In this document: positions 8,610 through 21,894 of the stretch, piece after piece
Position numbering within the stretch: position 1 is the first letter of the stretch
Layout of the letters: each line of letters opens with the position of its first letter
Assembly (NCBI RefSeq): GCF_012489685.1
Contig: NC_080045.1
Location: forward strand, 64,440,722 to 64,504,721
Direction: 5' to 3'
Length of the DNA: 64,000 nt
DNA from: Lotus japonicus
Taxonomy: Eukaryota > Streptophyta > Magnoliopsida > Fabales > Fabaceae
Program-made: the position numbers and the translations under genes
Notes under the pieces: generated by a model
The model's database searches: none
What the model was told of the DNA's origin: nothing
What the model saw: the letters and a program-made list of their open reading frames with translations, nothing else

Positions 8610-11600
8610 ATTTTGAACACCTGCATGCTATGAATGAGGGACTTAAACTGTCTAAAACCATGTGAGACTGTGGAAATAGTAAAGTGCCGCCAGAGCTAAC
8701 TCAATTCATATTCCTTTGCCTAGGAAACACACAAGGCAGGTTCTTCATTTGAAAAATTGTATTTTTGATAGTGACACTTGCAACACTAGTCAAATTAAGT
8801 CATAATATCTATCTCATGCAGCCTGCAGCTGAGAATACTAGAGAATTCAATTAAAGAACTCAATTAGTACTATTTACATACATCAAAGGTTTCTTTTGAC
8901 CTTGGAAGAATTGAGTAAGTATAGGAAAGTTTTTCAATGAAAAGTCATGAGATGGCTTTGAACCTAACTGAAAAAATTTCAGTTCTGGGTAATTGAATCA
9001 AGTTTGCACGTTAAGATTAGTGGATAAGTTTTACAGCACTAGTTTTAGTCCATTAGTCTCCTTGTGAGTAGGATTCCTTGAAGAAGTGAAGTTGCTCAAC
9101 AATTTGTGAGTGATGGTTTTGTCATTATTGCAATAAATATTTCATATTTATGTGGGTATGTATGTCTTGATTTCAACAAGCAAACAATTAAGGCTCTTTT
9201 TGAGTAATATAATGTGATCTTAATTATTGAAGCCACCCACGGTTGTGAGCCAAAAAGACAGTGACAATGACAAGGTCCACTACTACAAAAGTACAAAGTA
9301 AGAGAGAATGTTTTACTTCATGTAACGCAATTGACCAGCCGCGCATAACAAAAAGCCATCGTGTCTAGGTGTTCTGTATGCAACTGATTCCTTACATATC
9401 ACCATGTTTTACTGCATGTTTGGATACACGACGAGACCAAAATTAAAATCACGGTGGACCCTAGTAATTCATAAAAGCTAGAAGAAATTGCTTCTATCAC
9501 TGTAGTTTTCTACCGTCTATCTAGACAAGCAGCTAGTCATCTAACAATAACAACAACAATAATACTGATAAATAATTACTATGAAAAATCACTCCTTTTT
9601 AGTTCCCAGTGAATAGCTAGAAGGGAGAACAACTTTGATCAGGGACCTCACATTATGCAAGGAGTCAACTCATTTCTAAATTGGAGTTTGGCCATAAAAA
9701 AGTGTATTTACCAAATTTTAACATCTGGATAGGGATTAACTCTAGCAAAGAGAATAAAGTCAATATCTTCAGAATTTAATTAATCATTCTGTTGCAGTTT
9801 CATTTTAATATATCATAATTTAGCTTCCTAAAGTCCAGGACCCTTTCAGTGGTATATTACTTTTCACATAAATGGATTTACAGAAATATTTTATAGCCAT
9901 CATCCCCTGAAGTATATATTATTGATTGTGATTAAAGCTGAAGGAATAGTAAAATAAAGGTCCAAGGAAACTTGAGACATCAGGAACTTGGTCCACCATG
10001 CATGCTGAGCCAAAACTTCCAAGTTAAAATTTTCCAAGCACACAGTTGTGAGAAAAGAGAAACCAAAAGAAGGGGAGGGGTGAAGTAAAAGGATAAAAAA
10101 GTGTGAACAAAAAGTTATTTTTCTCCTACACTTAGTAATGAGATAACAGATTCAGTTAGTTAGTTAAACCTTGTTTCGTAGTTACATGTTGGTTACTATT
10201 TGTGTAAAATAGTAATGTACTCACTTCAACACTTTAATGATTTTTTCATTCTCTATCAATTTTATTCTGTAACTGTTGAGGTTCAAAGCTTAGTGTATGA
10301 TTAGATACTAGTTGAACATAGTGAATAGATTTCATCCCAATTTGTAAATAGAGTTTCGTTCACTTTTTATACATCCCTTTGTATTGTCATAACTTCAAAT
10401 GAATCGCTGTCAGACAAATCTTTTGTAGATTCAGACGGTGGAGCAAATCAAACCACCAAAGATGTGGCGATTTCTTGTTGTTGATGTGCAGAGTACACCT
10501 GGTACGTTTTGGCTTTAAGAGTCAAATTTTGGTATAATGAGATATAGAAAGAAACTTCAATCATCTGAAAGTTTAAGACTGGAGAGACTGAAAGAGCCAC
10601 ACAATCTAAGACAGAACGTTAATACCAATAAATATTTTTATCTAGAATTCTCCTCAAGGTGTGGAGAAATAAACTTCTGTAACTTCTTTTTCAATCAGAT
10701 TTCTTATAAGCTAGCGTGTGCTTGTGTATAGATGAATCAATAATAAACAGGATTTAGAGCTGCAAGTGCAGAGTTACCTAATTCTATATCAACACTTTTT
10801 ACTTGAGAGTGATATGTTATTATTCTTCTCAGTTCACTATAACCCCAAGATGCAAAACCTTAAAAAGGAAAAAAGGAAAAAAGGAGAGAGTGATAGTGAT
10901 AGGTAATGGTTAGTTACCAGTTTTAGTGTGCATCTTTCCACAGGAACTGTTTGAAGCTGAACTTTGATTAAGATTTTTTCATAGCACATTAATTTAATCT
11001 GTTCTTTTCTTGTCAATGTCATTAATTACCACTTATACATACATCAGTATCAGGTTTCACTTCTTTGTCACTATAACCTAACTTTAGAAACTTTAGTAGA
11101 TACTGAATCAGGTAAACAATCATTCCTTCTTAACTTGTCAAACCTTCCTGAATTTTTTTCATGAAACTAAACGGAAGTATCTCCTCAATTGTTAAAAATC
11201 TGAGAGGGACTCAAGAATTTGCGATGATATATGTAAAATCCTACTCAATTGCTTTCAAGTTTCATCTCTATTGATGTCAAAATCTAATCAATCAAGGATC
11301 AAATTGTTGTAATTATCATTTGATGATATAATTGATGTTCCAAAAAAATTAAGGATCAATGGAGTTTACTCATGAAACCTAGCTATGCATGAAAATCATC
11401 TGAGAAGTTTCAGAGCTAGTCTTGCAACAAGGTTAAGCTGAAATGTTATGCAGGCATGGAGTCAAGTAGCTAGTTTTCCAATTCTTGAATGTCACAAAGG
11501 TTAAGAAAGGCAGGAAAAAATATACGTCAAGACTTGTTTATGTAACGTGAGGCAGAAGTAAATGTTACTTTTAGGTTGAAAATCTCATGAGGAACTTAGT

Positions 11601-14456
11601 AGTGTGTAAAGCCAGGTGGAACAACACAATCTTTGCTAGCCGGTTGAATTGATCTGTACTGTAGATTGTCAAACAAAATCAAAATTGATGTTGATAGCCA
11701 TAGAAAATATACTGAAAAGTGAAAACCTTCCATTGTGGAGGCCTAACTGGCCAAACTAAGCTACAAATCAGGAATTTTCACTTCAAAAAGAAGTTAAGAC
11801 TTAAGATCACTGTTTGAGTTTTAATATCTCATCTCCAAAGAGTGCTTTCATTCTTTGAAATGTCTTACAATTTGTTCAAACCCCGAAGTACACTTGATTC
11901 ATGAATTAGAAGATTCATTTACTCTGTTCATGTATTTTCCTATGCATGTTCATTCAAGGCACTTAAAGTTTCAAGGAATTATAGTTCATTATATCCCATG
12001 ACACCTAAAAGCACATATGTACAAGTGAGCAAAGGACCTCTCATTTCATATGTTAAAATATATCTCTATGTCTCTCTTCAGAAATATTTATAAGATTTAC
12101 GTTGCACTATTTGAATGCAATTATTGGCTCTCAAGATGGGTTGAAGATGGTAGAGCAAGGATATGAAGAACCAACAAATGAAAGCGGATCAAATCCAGCT
12201 CGAAGAACTCGTCACAAAGGAAACATAGAATGGATCAACATGCTGTTAGTATCATTCATGTAGCATTAAATGGTGAAATGTTTGAGGCGAAGCAAAGGGT
12301 TAAGGGTTACAAACCGACCACTCATCGACACCTACTCAAGTCCTCACATTAAAGTAAAAAATTATATTTCTTTATCAACTAAGCTAACATGTGTTGGTTA
12401 CAAAAAATTTACAACTACCAATCAAATAAGGATATATGGTGAGAATTTAGAAGACATGTATGTGGTGGAGAAAACTATCCACACACTTTTTTTTTGTCAA
12501 AATCCACACACTTGTTTCAAAATTCCAACTTGTTTTTTAGATTTTTGAACAACCAAAGAGTTGGATTGGAGGTCATTGGACTATAAAAAATGCAATGAAC
12601 AACATTGAACGCACGAGCCCGCGCAATGTCCTTTTTTTTTGGACAAACTATAAATGCAATTTGGGCCCAAAACCAGGCTCAAGCCGAACACAAACTTTAA
12701 AAAGTTTTTTTGACCAAAAAAAAAACTTTAAAAAGTTTGACAAAAAAAAAAACTTTAAAAAGTTGATTTTTTTGTCAAAAAAAAGTTAAAATTAGTTTTA
12801 AAATAAAAAAATGAAAACTGTAGCATTAACTTTATATACTATTATTACCCTCAAAAAAAAAAACTTTATATACTATCATATTAATTTATTATTTAGAAAA
12901 AGTATTATATAATTTTTCATCTTTCTTCCAAACGATAAGATATGATGGTTCTCACCATAGTAGATGCTGAATTGCTCAGTAGATTTATTTATAATAAAAT
13001 GATTATTTGAGAGATAATAAAAACTGAAGAATGAAGTCGGAAATATCTCAACGTGCTTTAAGAATACTTGATAGCAAAGTAAAGAATAATTGCTAATACG
13101 TTTTCCTGTTAGTAGGTTGGCTTTTGTTGTTTGGGTTGAGTAGTTTGGCTTGTTAAATGGCTTACTGTTCTCTCTGTTTTTGTCCTCCCCTTTTCTTTCT
13201 CCCATTGTATTAAGGGTTGAGGTACCCCTTGTGCCCCCTTAATATAATTTCTTTGCTTAGAAAAAAAGGCAAAGTAAATAATAACAATAAAATATATTAA
13301 GACTACTATATTCTAAGAATATTCTCTAAAAATAACAATAGAATATACTATAAATTAACATATCCTAACAGAAACACACAAAGATTACCATTTTCTACTT
13401 ATTTGTCTTTCTACCAACTCCCCTTCATCCAAGTTACCTTCATCCAAACATACTGTAAATGATGCTCTCGCAAGATTACAAATTTAGCCACCCATTATAG
13501 AGACAAGGGTACATGCAAATCCGCTAACTATGGAGCCAATACTCAAAGCTCAGAGTTAATCAATCAATTTGAGGTCTAATAGGATACAATAACACTCGAC
13601 AAAATAATTACATCATTTTTTCCATGTTCCAACGTAGATGACCTCAAGAAATCATCAGGACCACAATTAAGTTTCTCTTAAAAAAAATTAAAGAATCAAA
13701 GCAACGTGCAAGTGTGAAATTGACTTCTAAAATACATGGGACAGCTATTCAGGCATCATTCTCACACCAACTTGAGCTTCTAAATTAAACATCTTGCCAC
13801 CAGTGACTTTGGGAATAATCTTTGGTGTTCCACTACCACATATATATTATTTAGTCCCATATATATTTCAATTATTTTGCTTTTGCTAAACTTACTGTTT
13901 TTGCATTAAGGATTTAAGCGGGTATCATCCGACCTGCGAACATGATCAACTCGGCTCAAATTAAATACATAGTAAATTGATTCAAATTTTTTCGCTGTAC
14001 TCAATCATCGGCGGTTTGGATATTGGTCGTCGTCGGGTTTGTGGATTGGAGACCCGAGCAATCTAAATCAGCTCAATGCTACATTAGTGGGAAGTAAGAA
14101 GGAATTTAATTTGCTAATAGAGTTTTGGAGAGAAAAGTCGCCGCGGACAAGAGGGTGGACTAGCGGAGGTTGTTGGTCGGCCGGCGGAGAGAAATGGGAT
14201 AAACCAAGATGGTTGAAAACGTGTTGTTGTTTGGCTTAGGCCCTCTAGTTCTTTGGTACTTGACCCGTAATACAGAAACCATTGACCAAAAATAAATAGT
14301 TATATACATTATCAATTATATAATTGGTTCATTGGTTGTCGACAAAAATATTTTACTTTCCAACGATATACCTGAAAAAAAGACCAAATTATTTTTGTCA
14401 ACTCGGATTATACATACGTATTAGGAACTGAGATGTCAAATCAAAAACCTAAAATG
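8610..14456. other. Long intergenic stretch, no host gene recognised
   Basis: Nearly 6 kb of AT-rich sequence. All open frames are short and low-complexity. Noted structures are a probable LINE tail near 13130-13268 and three copies of AAACTTTAAAAAGTT separated by A-runs near 12690-12765. The region 14000-14230 is locally GC-richer but shows no family I can name. Confidence 0.5.
13130..13268 (+). mobile_element. Probable truncated LINE 3' end
   Basis: The words GTATTAAGGG..GAGGTACCCCTTGTG..TTAATATAATTTCTTTGCTTAG followed by a short A-run resemble, in order, the 3' end of the LINE at 52834 read on its own strand (GGGTTGAAGTACCCCTTG, then CAAATTTGGCTTAT and the A tail). Only the tail is present. 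The call rests on word order alone. Confidence 0.4.
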
Positions 14457-14464
14457 AACAACGG

Positions 14465-14897
14465 CAGTGGCGGAGCTTAGTTAGGACAGGGAGGAGCTCT
14501 AGCTCCCCCAAAATTTTCGAAAAAAATTCTAATATAAATGGTATCCTTTTCAGTGTTTTTTTCATTACCTAACAATATATGAAATAAAATGTAAAGCATA
14601 AGTATGAACGCCAATCGTCCCAGTGGTTAGAAGCTTCCCCTGCAACCTAACAGCTAAGGTTCGAACCTAGCCTAGGACTTTTTTGATAATATTTCGTTTT
14701 GCTTCCATTTTTTCCTTTTATTAACATAACATTCATGACTTTTTTTCATTTTATTAACATAACTTAGAACAAATTTTCAATATTCATGAATTAATTTATC
14801 TCCATCTTTGTGTGTATGAGTATTGGGTGTAAAAAAAAATTATGTATTAATTTCTTATTTTAGCTCCCCTTAGTTTTTTCTTCAAGATCCGCCACTG
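14465..14897. mobile_element. hAT-type MITE with 8-bp target duplication
   Basis: The termini are CAGTGGCGGAGC on the left and, inverted, CAGTGGCGGATC on the right. Identical flanks AACAACGG lie at 14457-14464 and 14898-14905. An 8-bp duplication with CAGTGGCGG-type ends marks the hAT superfamily. The 433-bp body has no transposase. It contains a tRNA-like stretch near 14617-14670 with an A-box-like CCCAGTGGTTAGAAGC and a B-box-like GGTTCGAACCTAGC. Confidence 0.9.
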
Positions 14898-14905
14898 AAC
14901 AACGG

Positions 14906-15450
14906 GATGGTACAAATATTGCAAAGGAATTCAAGCCATCTTGACAACTGGACAACTGACGTATGCATGAAGCAAGGCTCTCCACTTATTTCTTTTCCCC
15001 TTATTAATTTTTTTTTTAACTTCCATACTTTATTTATATTTGGGTTAACTATATTTTTAGTTCTTGGGAGTGGTGACCTCTTCGGTATTGTCTCAATTGA
15101 GACAGTTTCAAAACAGTCTCAAATGCAACTAATAAACTCATGACACATGTTAATTATGTTTTTTTTAATTTTTTTAACAGTCACCAAATATTCGATTTTT
15201 CAACATCAACATTTTACTAAACTAAATTTTAGTTCCAATTAATCGACATCATTATACTTTATTCTCAAGACTACAATTTAACTTTAACATATTATATTTT
15301 TTAATCTTCATCATTCAATATTTTATATTCTATTCCAAAAACTATCACAAATTATTATTTAAATCAAAACTCATAAATCTTAATCAACATTTAACTTTAT
15401 AACGGTATAAATTTAGTGGTTTATTTATCATTTTTATGGAATTTATGAAA
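14906..15450. other. Intergenic, nothing recognised
   Basis: AT-rich sequence between the hAT MITE and the Helitron. No gene or repeat boundary was found. Confidence 0.5.
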
Positions 15451-15488
15451 TCTATATATCTTATATAAAAGCAAAGTTTGGCAACAAG

Positions 15489-18400
15489 GAGGGTAAAATA
15501 GTCATGCAATAAAATATGACTCATGAATGAATATTTTATCATGGGTCTTTATGTAATTTTGTAGAATAATTTCTAGGAAATCAATCATGACCGTTGATTA
15601 GTTTTGATCTTGACCGTCCTTACAATTTTAAATGAACTTATTATTATGGGATGTTATTAGTTATGGAATTCCATAGGACAAACATACTTAGTTTTCATTT
15701 ATTAAATTATTAATTCAATCTAAATTAATATTAATATTAATAATCATTTTCAAGGGAAGTTGAAGGATTTTTTTGTTACAAGAGGAAAAAGAAAACTTAA
15801 AAGAAAACTAATTCCATAGGGAAAACATAATTAGTTTTGATTTATTGAATGGATTAAATATTATGATTTCACTAAAAAACCACTAACCTTTTCATCTTCC
15901 ATCAATATCATCTTATATCTATTTACTATTCAACTTGCAACTAATTTAAATGGATTTATAATTACTTAAATATTATATGTTATGGAATTCCATAGGGCAC
16001 ATTAAATATTATTTCACTCAAACAAAAGAAAAACACACCACTAACCTTTTCCTATATAACTATATAAATTAGTCATAAAGCTCATTTAGAATGTGTACTT
16101 CACATAGTGTGTGTTGAGGTATTTGCTTTGATTTTTTCAAATGCTCAAAGTTTGAGTCATTTTGTAAGTACTTATAATGTATTTTTCAATGATTAGTTTA
16201 GTTTACCAGTTTGATATTGATTTTCCATCTTGATTTTCTCATAACTTTTTTCTTTGATTTCATCCCACTTTTTCATGAACAAGAATCTCAAGGACCCGTC
16301 TTTCTTCAGCGCGAAGTTAGTTGATCGAGAAAGCAAGGACTCATATAGAGAAAGGCCATGAGTAGATCGAAAAGGCCTCGTGAAGTCGGTAATCCTTTGT
16401 CCAGGCTCCTCTTGAACTGAAGAAGAAATAAAAAAATCTTTGTTAGTCTTACATCTTTCTCCTATGCCTCTATCTATCAATATCTATAACTATATATTAT
16501 AGGGGTTGATGTTCTTCTACATCATCGTCCATCCGGTAAGATCCCCATTTTTCTTTTCCTTTTCTCTCTCTCTCTCTCTCTTGAATTATTTTTTATGATT
16601 TCAACATCATTTCTTCTTCACATTTGTTCTGTCTCAACATGTCTTCTTTTTCCATTCATTCTTCTCATTCATCATTTTTCACTACGGTAAGAGATTCAGT
16701 GTTTATTCTTAAGATGTATGTTGTTATCGCTAATTCAATCGGTAAAAGTTACCCATTTTATGTCACTTTTGTCATTGATGCATGTTTTGATAATTTAATC
16801 TTTAGTTAATGTAAGTTTCTTGCTTTTTTTCCATTATTTTACTATCAACTTAATCAATCAAATGATTGTCCTTTCTTTTAATGTAGTTCAATGGAATCTA
16901 TGTTATCCTCTTACATTAAACTGATTTTGTTTCCATAGCTAATGTTTCCGTTCTTCCAATGCATATACTATCTTGAAAACAAGTAAGTTTCTTGCATTTT
17001 TTGTACTTTTTATTGTTTCATTGTCGAATTGGTCGACCAATGAGAGACATCTTTATTTTATTTAACAATTTTATGTGGTATTGTCATCTTCATCGAGGTT
17101 CTTCTCTTCTAATACATTAAGTTTAATTCCACTTATGGCATTTTTAGGTGCCACTTACACTATGAATGTGGTCACTAATTTTACATTATTTTTTCAATTT
17201 TTGATTTTGTTATGCCTTCTTATTCCTTTTATCTATCAACACTATTTAATGAGTGTACTTAATTTTTGTTTATCTTCCTATTGAAATCAAATCCTTAATA
17301 TTTTTTTAAAGAAATTGAAGGAATAATGACATTCAAGTTAAATTATTTAAATTGTCCTTCAATTAACCATGACTCATGAATATATTTTTTACCGTGGATA
17401 TTTTTGTAATTGTGTAGATTTATTTTATGGGAGACCAATCATGATCGTTCGTTGGTTTTCATCTTGAACGTTCTTTGTAACCTTAATTAAAAAACCAATT
17501 AGGAGGTAGATATAAATTGTAAATTTCAAGAATGAATTTAAAATGTCAATTCAAAGTGTCAATACATCATTAAAAACAAAGAACTAAATCCATGAGGAAA
17601 AAAAAAATTCCCTGCCCAACTCCATAAAACATGTGTAACATTTACATAAATTTAATTAATATCGGAAAAAAACATTATAATCTGACGAGTGTAAAATAAA
17701 AAGAATTGGCAAATTAAAAAAATAATCTCATTTTAAAACTTAACAAAAGGAAAATTTCATAGAATTGTACTTCATTTATGTTCGTGGATAAACAAACATA
17801 AAATACATATTTTTTTACATATCTATTAATTTAAATTATAAAAAAAACAACAGTTACAAATTATGAATTTGAAAAGTACAAAAATGAAAAATATGTCAAG
17901 ATGTTATTAAAATTAATCTTAAAATTTAATATTGTGAAGGCTTTAGAAATTTACATATCTATTGATTACAATATATAAAATTTATGGTTAATATTATGCA
18001 TTAATATCATTTTGGAGTTATGTAGAAGCTCAAAAGGTAAAAATATTAAAGATTGAATTTAAATCAAATTTTAAAGTGCTTAATCATGATACAATTCAAC
18101 GTTTAAATTCATAAGGTAAAAACTTTTCCACTTCTACAAGTCCATTTACATGTGCTTACTATTATACATAATTCATAAAATTAAAGTATATTCTTAACGT
18201 GGTACTTCCTTTTATTTGTGAATTAAAAAATAAAATTGAACAATAAGTTAATCTCAAATTTTAATTTAAAATTTAAAATTAAAAATATTGATTGAAATGT
18301 TTCTGAAATTCATCTAAACAATATATATTGGCTACACATCATTATCATAAACATAAATAAGTATTCTTTGCTTTACTCACAAAAAAAAGGACGGTTACAT

Positions 18401-19050
18401 ATTATGAATTAATGTCATTAAGTAGTTATATAGAAGTTGAGAAGTTTATAACTTTCAAGATTGTATTTAAATCTCACATGAAAGTATCAAATCATGACAC
18501 CAAATTTAAGGATTAAGTCCAAGGGGCAAAAATTATTTCACTTTTACATCTTCATTTCCATTTGCTTACTATATAAATGGCTGAAATTATTCATCCATCT
18601 CAATGTACGTATAAACTTCGTGCTCTCTGTAAAAATTTCTCTCATATAAATTATTTATCAATTCAATATCTTCATTAAAATTTGACATTATTTCCAAGCC
18701 TCTACAAGCATTCAACAAATTAATATTACTAATGGTATGTTTCAAATAAAAAATCATCAAATTAAAATTTAGTTATATAGTGTCAGAATTCAATTAATTA
18801 TATTATTTTTGTATATAAAGATTTGTAGGAAATACGAGAGGGGATCAAAACACACAAGTGCGTCTCTCTTATATAAAGTCTTAAGAGAAGGTAGTTTGAA
18901 AAATTGAAGGATATAGTAGTCATTCAGTTAACTACGAGTCATGAATGTTTTTTTTATCATGTATATTTTTCTAACTGTGTAGATTTTTTTAAAGGAGATC
19001 AATCATGACCGTTCGTTAGTTTTCATCTTTGTTGTTCTTTGTAACCTTTT
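15489..19050 (+). repeat. Three dispersed copies of a Helitron subterminal domain
   Basis: Copies of about 140 bp lie near 15489-15623, 17339-17482 and 18905-19049. Each shows, in order, a GTC(A/C)T or GTCCT word, GACTCATGAAT or GAGTCATGAAT, TTTT.TCATG or TTTTACCGTGG, GTGTAGA or TTGTAGA, AATCATGACCGTT-like and TTTTCATCTT or TTTTGATCTT. The copies differ by many substitutions, so the duplication is old or the element formed from nested relatives. Coordinates span the set, not a continuous repeat. Confidence 0.6.
16260..16410. other. GC-richer insert of unknown origin inside the Helitron
   Basis: Composition rises abruptly here against very AT-rich surroundings. A minus-strand open frame crosses it (16193-16480) whose translation matches no family I recognise. 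It could be captured host sequence, organelle-derived DNA or a transposon fragment. Confidence 0.4.
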
Positions 19051-20235
19051 AAGTGTTATATAAAAAAATTAGGATTTAAATAGAAATTAAGAAATTTGTA
19101 ACCTTCGAAAATGAATTTAAACCTCACTTCAAAGTTTCTAATCATAAAAAAAAGGAATTAAATTCATGAGACAAAAAAAATTTCACATCCATAACTCCAT
19201 ATAAGATGTGCAATATTTACATATATTTCAAAAAAAAAAAAACAGTGTTCCATATTATGCATTAATATCATTTAATAATCATAGATCAAATAAAAAAATC
19301 ATATTTTTATGAGTTAAAAAAAACGATCCAATAAAAAGTAAACAATGTCATTTTAAAATAAAATAAAAATAATTCTTATAATGGTGTTTTATTTTGCAAG
19401 ATAGAAACTTACTATGTAACGTAGAAATAAGTGCATTTAAAACAAAGATTATATAAAAACAACACTATTTATAATGCAATAGTTTTCTTACACTATCATT
19501 TATAATGTTGTAGATTTAAAACTTACTTAGGAGCAAATAAAAGTTTCCGTATTTGCAAAAATAATCACTTAATTGCAGAGCAACAACATGTCATTAGACG
19601 ACTTCCTCTGAATGACTCAAATTGAGAACTTTTATTTGGAGAGAACAGAGAAAACTTTTATTTGGAGAACATTAACAACAGTTATCAGATCAAAGGACGA
19701 AGAACTCATTACTCACAAGCATTATTTTGAAGTTGTAGATTGAATAGTCAGAGATATTATAATATTTACTGATAAACACAGTTTCAACCAACCTTTTGGA
19801 GGAGAAGTTGTTGTTGTGGAATGACAAGAACAACTGAAAGTTTCAACACAAATTTCAACAAAATATTAATTCAAAACAAAAATATGGACGCATATTGTAT
19901 CAAAATTGACTTTCACCACATCTGGAGGATGTCGAGCACGTGCCGGGGATGAAGCTCCTTGGAGGTTTTGGCGCATATGAGGTATTTGTTATCACCAAAT
20001 ATGGACACAATGCAACAGCATGTCACAACAAAAAACTCAATGTGACGAAACATATTATTTGGATCCTCCCGAATAGTGTAGAAAAAAGACATGAGGATAC
20101 TTGCACTACCAACATCAGCCAAAGTAAAAAAAATCATATAAAATCCTGCATATAGGTAATACAATATATATATATACATATATATATATATATGTATATT
20201 GTCAAAGCAACACACAAACGACAAATAACAAGGGG

Positions 20236-20410
20236 TTTTTTTTTTTATAAGCCAAATTTGTATTGTAAAGAAGTACAATACTTCAATCCAATACATGACA
20301 ATGGTTGTAAAACAAGACAAGTTAAAAATATGTGTTATGTCGTCTTAGGGGAGACAAGACACCACAGACACATTAAATCTATTATCATGCTACAACCAAA
20401 CAAAAAAAAC
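20236..20410 (-). mobile_element. Truncated LINE 3' end inside the Helitron
   Basis: A T-run at about 20236 is followed by ATAAGCCAAATTTGTATTG, a GAAGTACAA word and CCAATACATGA. The same words in the same order begin the LINE at 52834-52905. On the minus strand this is a LINE tail ending in poly(A). The copy is 5'-truncated; its inner limit is approximate. Confidence 0.7.
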
Positions 20411-20521
20411 ACATTTATCAAAAAAAATTCTAATATAAAAATAATATATTAATACGAAAATATATTTTAGAAAATAACGTAAAAATCATAAAAACCCACA
20501 AAATAAATTTAAATGAATATC

Positions 20522-20550
20522 CCCGTGCATCGCACGGGTAAAAGTACTAG
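20522..20550 (+). other. Helitron 3' terminal hairpin and CTAG end
   Basis: CCCGTGC, loop ATC, then GCACGGG form a perfect 7-bp stem (20522-20538), followed by a short A-rich spacer and CTAG. This is the replication-termination structure of Helitrons. Confidence 0.88.
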
Positions 20551-21894
20551 TAAAATATAAGGATGCAGATTAATTGGGATTAAAATATATTTTTTAATAA
20601 ATATTAACTTCAAAATATCTAATAACAGGTGTCATATTTGTATTGGTTAAGTATAATACTGTTTTAAAATTATCTCAATTGTAACAGTACTAAAAAAAAA
20701 TTACCCCTTGGGAGTTAAACTTGGTCCTTGCAAAAAAATAAAGTTATAAAAAGAATCTCAGACGCTATTGAAAATATGCCATGTGTGAGCTAACGTGCAA
20801 TTTAACATGAATATCAAAAATTTAAAAGTGATTGTGGGATTTCTAGTGGGTTTTTAAATCGACACTAACTTATTTTTTTGACACTAACTTAAAAAACATG
20901 TTTTACCAATTTAAAACTGCCACTATTGTATGAAGATTCCAGAACGGGAATTTCATACAACTCCCCTCCATTCACTCATCTAAGTCAACTTTTACAAAAA
21001 CTCAAAGCTAATCAATGTCAACTGAATAAGTAGAATCCAAATCTTTATTTAGGTCTGCACAAATTATATTAGTGAGGTCTCTATAAAACATGGCAAATTT
21101 TTTATAAAGAATTTTTATAAAGAAATCTATCACCATTGCTTCAATATGTAGTTCAAATTTTGGATATGGGAGAAAGGATTAAATATGATGAAAGATAATA
21201 TTGAAGGAGTAAAATTGATGTGAAAATTACACATGACATATTTATGTGGCTAGGATTGCCACGTGGGCTCGTGACTAATTAAAAACATTTTAGAAATGTT
21301 TTATGTCACCATAAAAACTATTTTCTATCAAACAAATTGTGAAAATTGCACGTTTATCTCTTTCTTTATCACATCAATTATCATTTTTCTACTTTCTTCC
21401 TATATTTTTCTAGGTGTAAAGTGAAAAATAAGTGTGAAGACATCATTTTTTCATAAAAAACAAATTCAAGATATTTCCACATCCAGTAACTATAAGACTA
21501 GTCTTTCTAGACTCTAAGATCATGTTAATTGTTAAGTAAGTATGTTTCTCCCAACAGGTCTTCATATGCACTACTTAAATATTAAATTGTGAACTAGATA
21601 CTTAAGAAGTTTAACTCTATTAGTTATCTTAGATTTTTTATATTTAAAGCAAAGTCGCTTTACTTATACATTATTATATATATTATATTATAAACTGAAA
21701 ATGATAATGCCAATCTAATCATTTAACAAAATGATCAAACCATATAAATCAAGAAAAAAACAAAGAACTAGATCAACCTGTAAAAAAAGCAGGGACCAAA
21801 AGGAAACTTTCTAAATACCACAGAATCTTCCTCAAGGAGAATTGTGACCCTTGGATGTCACTACTTTGTAAATTGCTCTTCCACGGATACCAAT
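20551..21894. other. Intergenic, upstream side of a copia LTR
   Basis: No gene seen. The part nearest 21895 should be internal sequence of the minus-strand copia element whose LTR follows. A primer-binding-like GGTATCC word is readable on the minus strand just before the LTR, but no gag or pol homology is visible. Confidence 0.45.

Larger units (their letters stand above)
15451..20550 (+). mobile_element. Non-autonomous Helitron, 5.1 kb
   Basis: The 5' end begins TCTATATATCTTATATAAAA directly after an A. The 3' end is a GC-rich hairpin (20522-20538), then a short spacer and the terminal CTAG (20547-20550), followed by T. Insertion between A and T, a TC start, a CTRR end and a hairpin about 12 nt from the end are the defining Helitron features; no target duplication is expected. 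I see no Rep/helicase reading frame, so it would depend on an autonomous partner. The interior holds three diverged copies of a subterminal domain, a short GC-richer foreign-looking segment (16260-16410) and a LINE tail near the 3' end. Confidence 0.85.

Noticed and set aside
12876..13205. Minus-strand 109-codon open frame
   Set aside because: AT-rich, no conserved motif, and it overlaps a probable LINE tail on the other strand.
14617..14670. Possible tRNA gene in the hAT MITE
   Set aside because: A- and B-box-like words are present, but I could not fold an acceptor stem and anticodon arm. It is only a tRNA-like cassette.
20163..20200. (TA)n-rich tract
   Set aside because: A simple AT microsatellite with no sign of function. 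Likewise the GA/CT tracts near 6441, 16563, 27957 and 31148.
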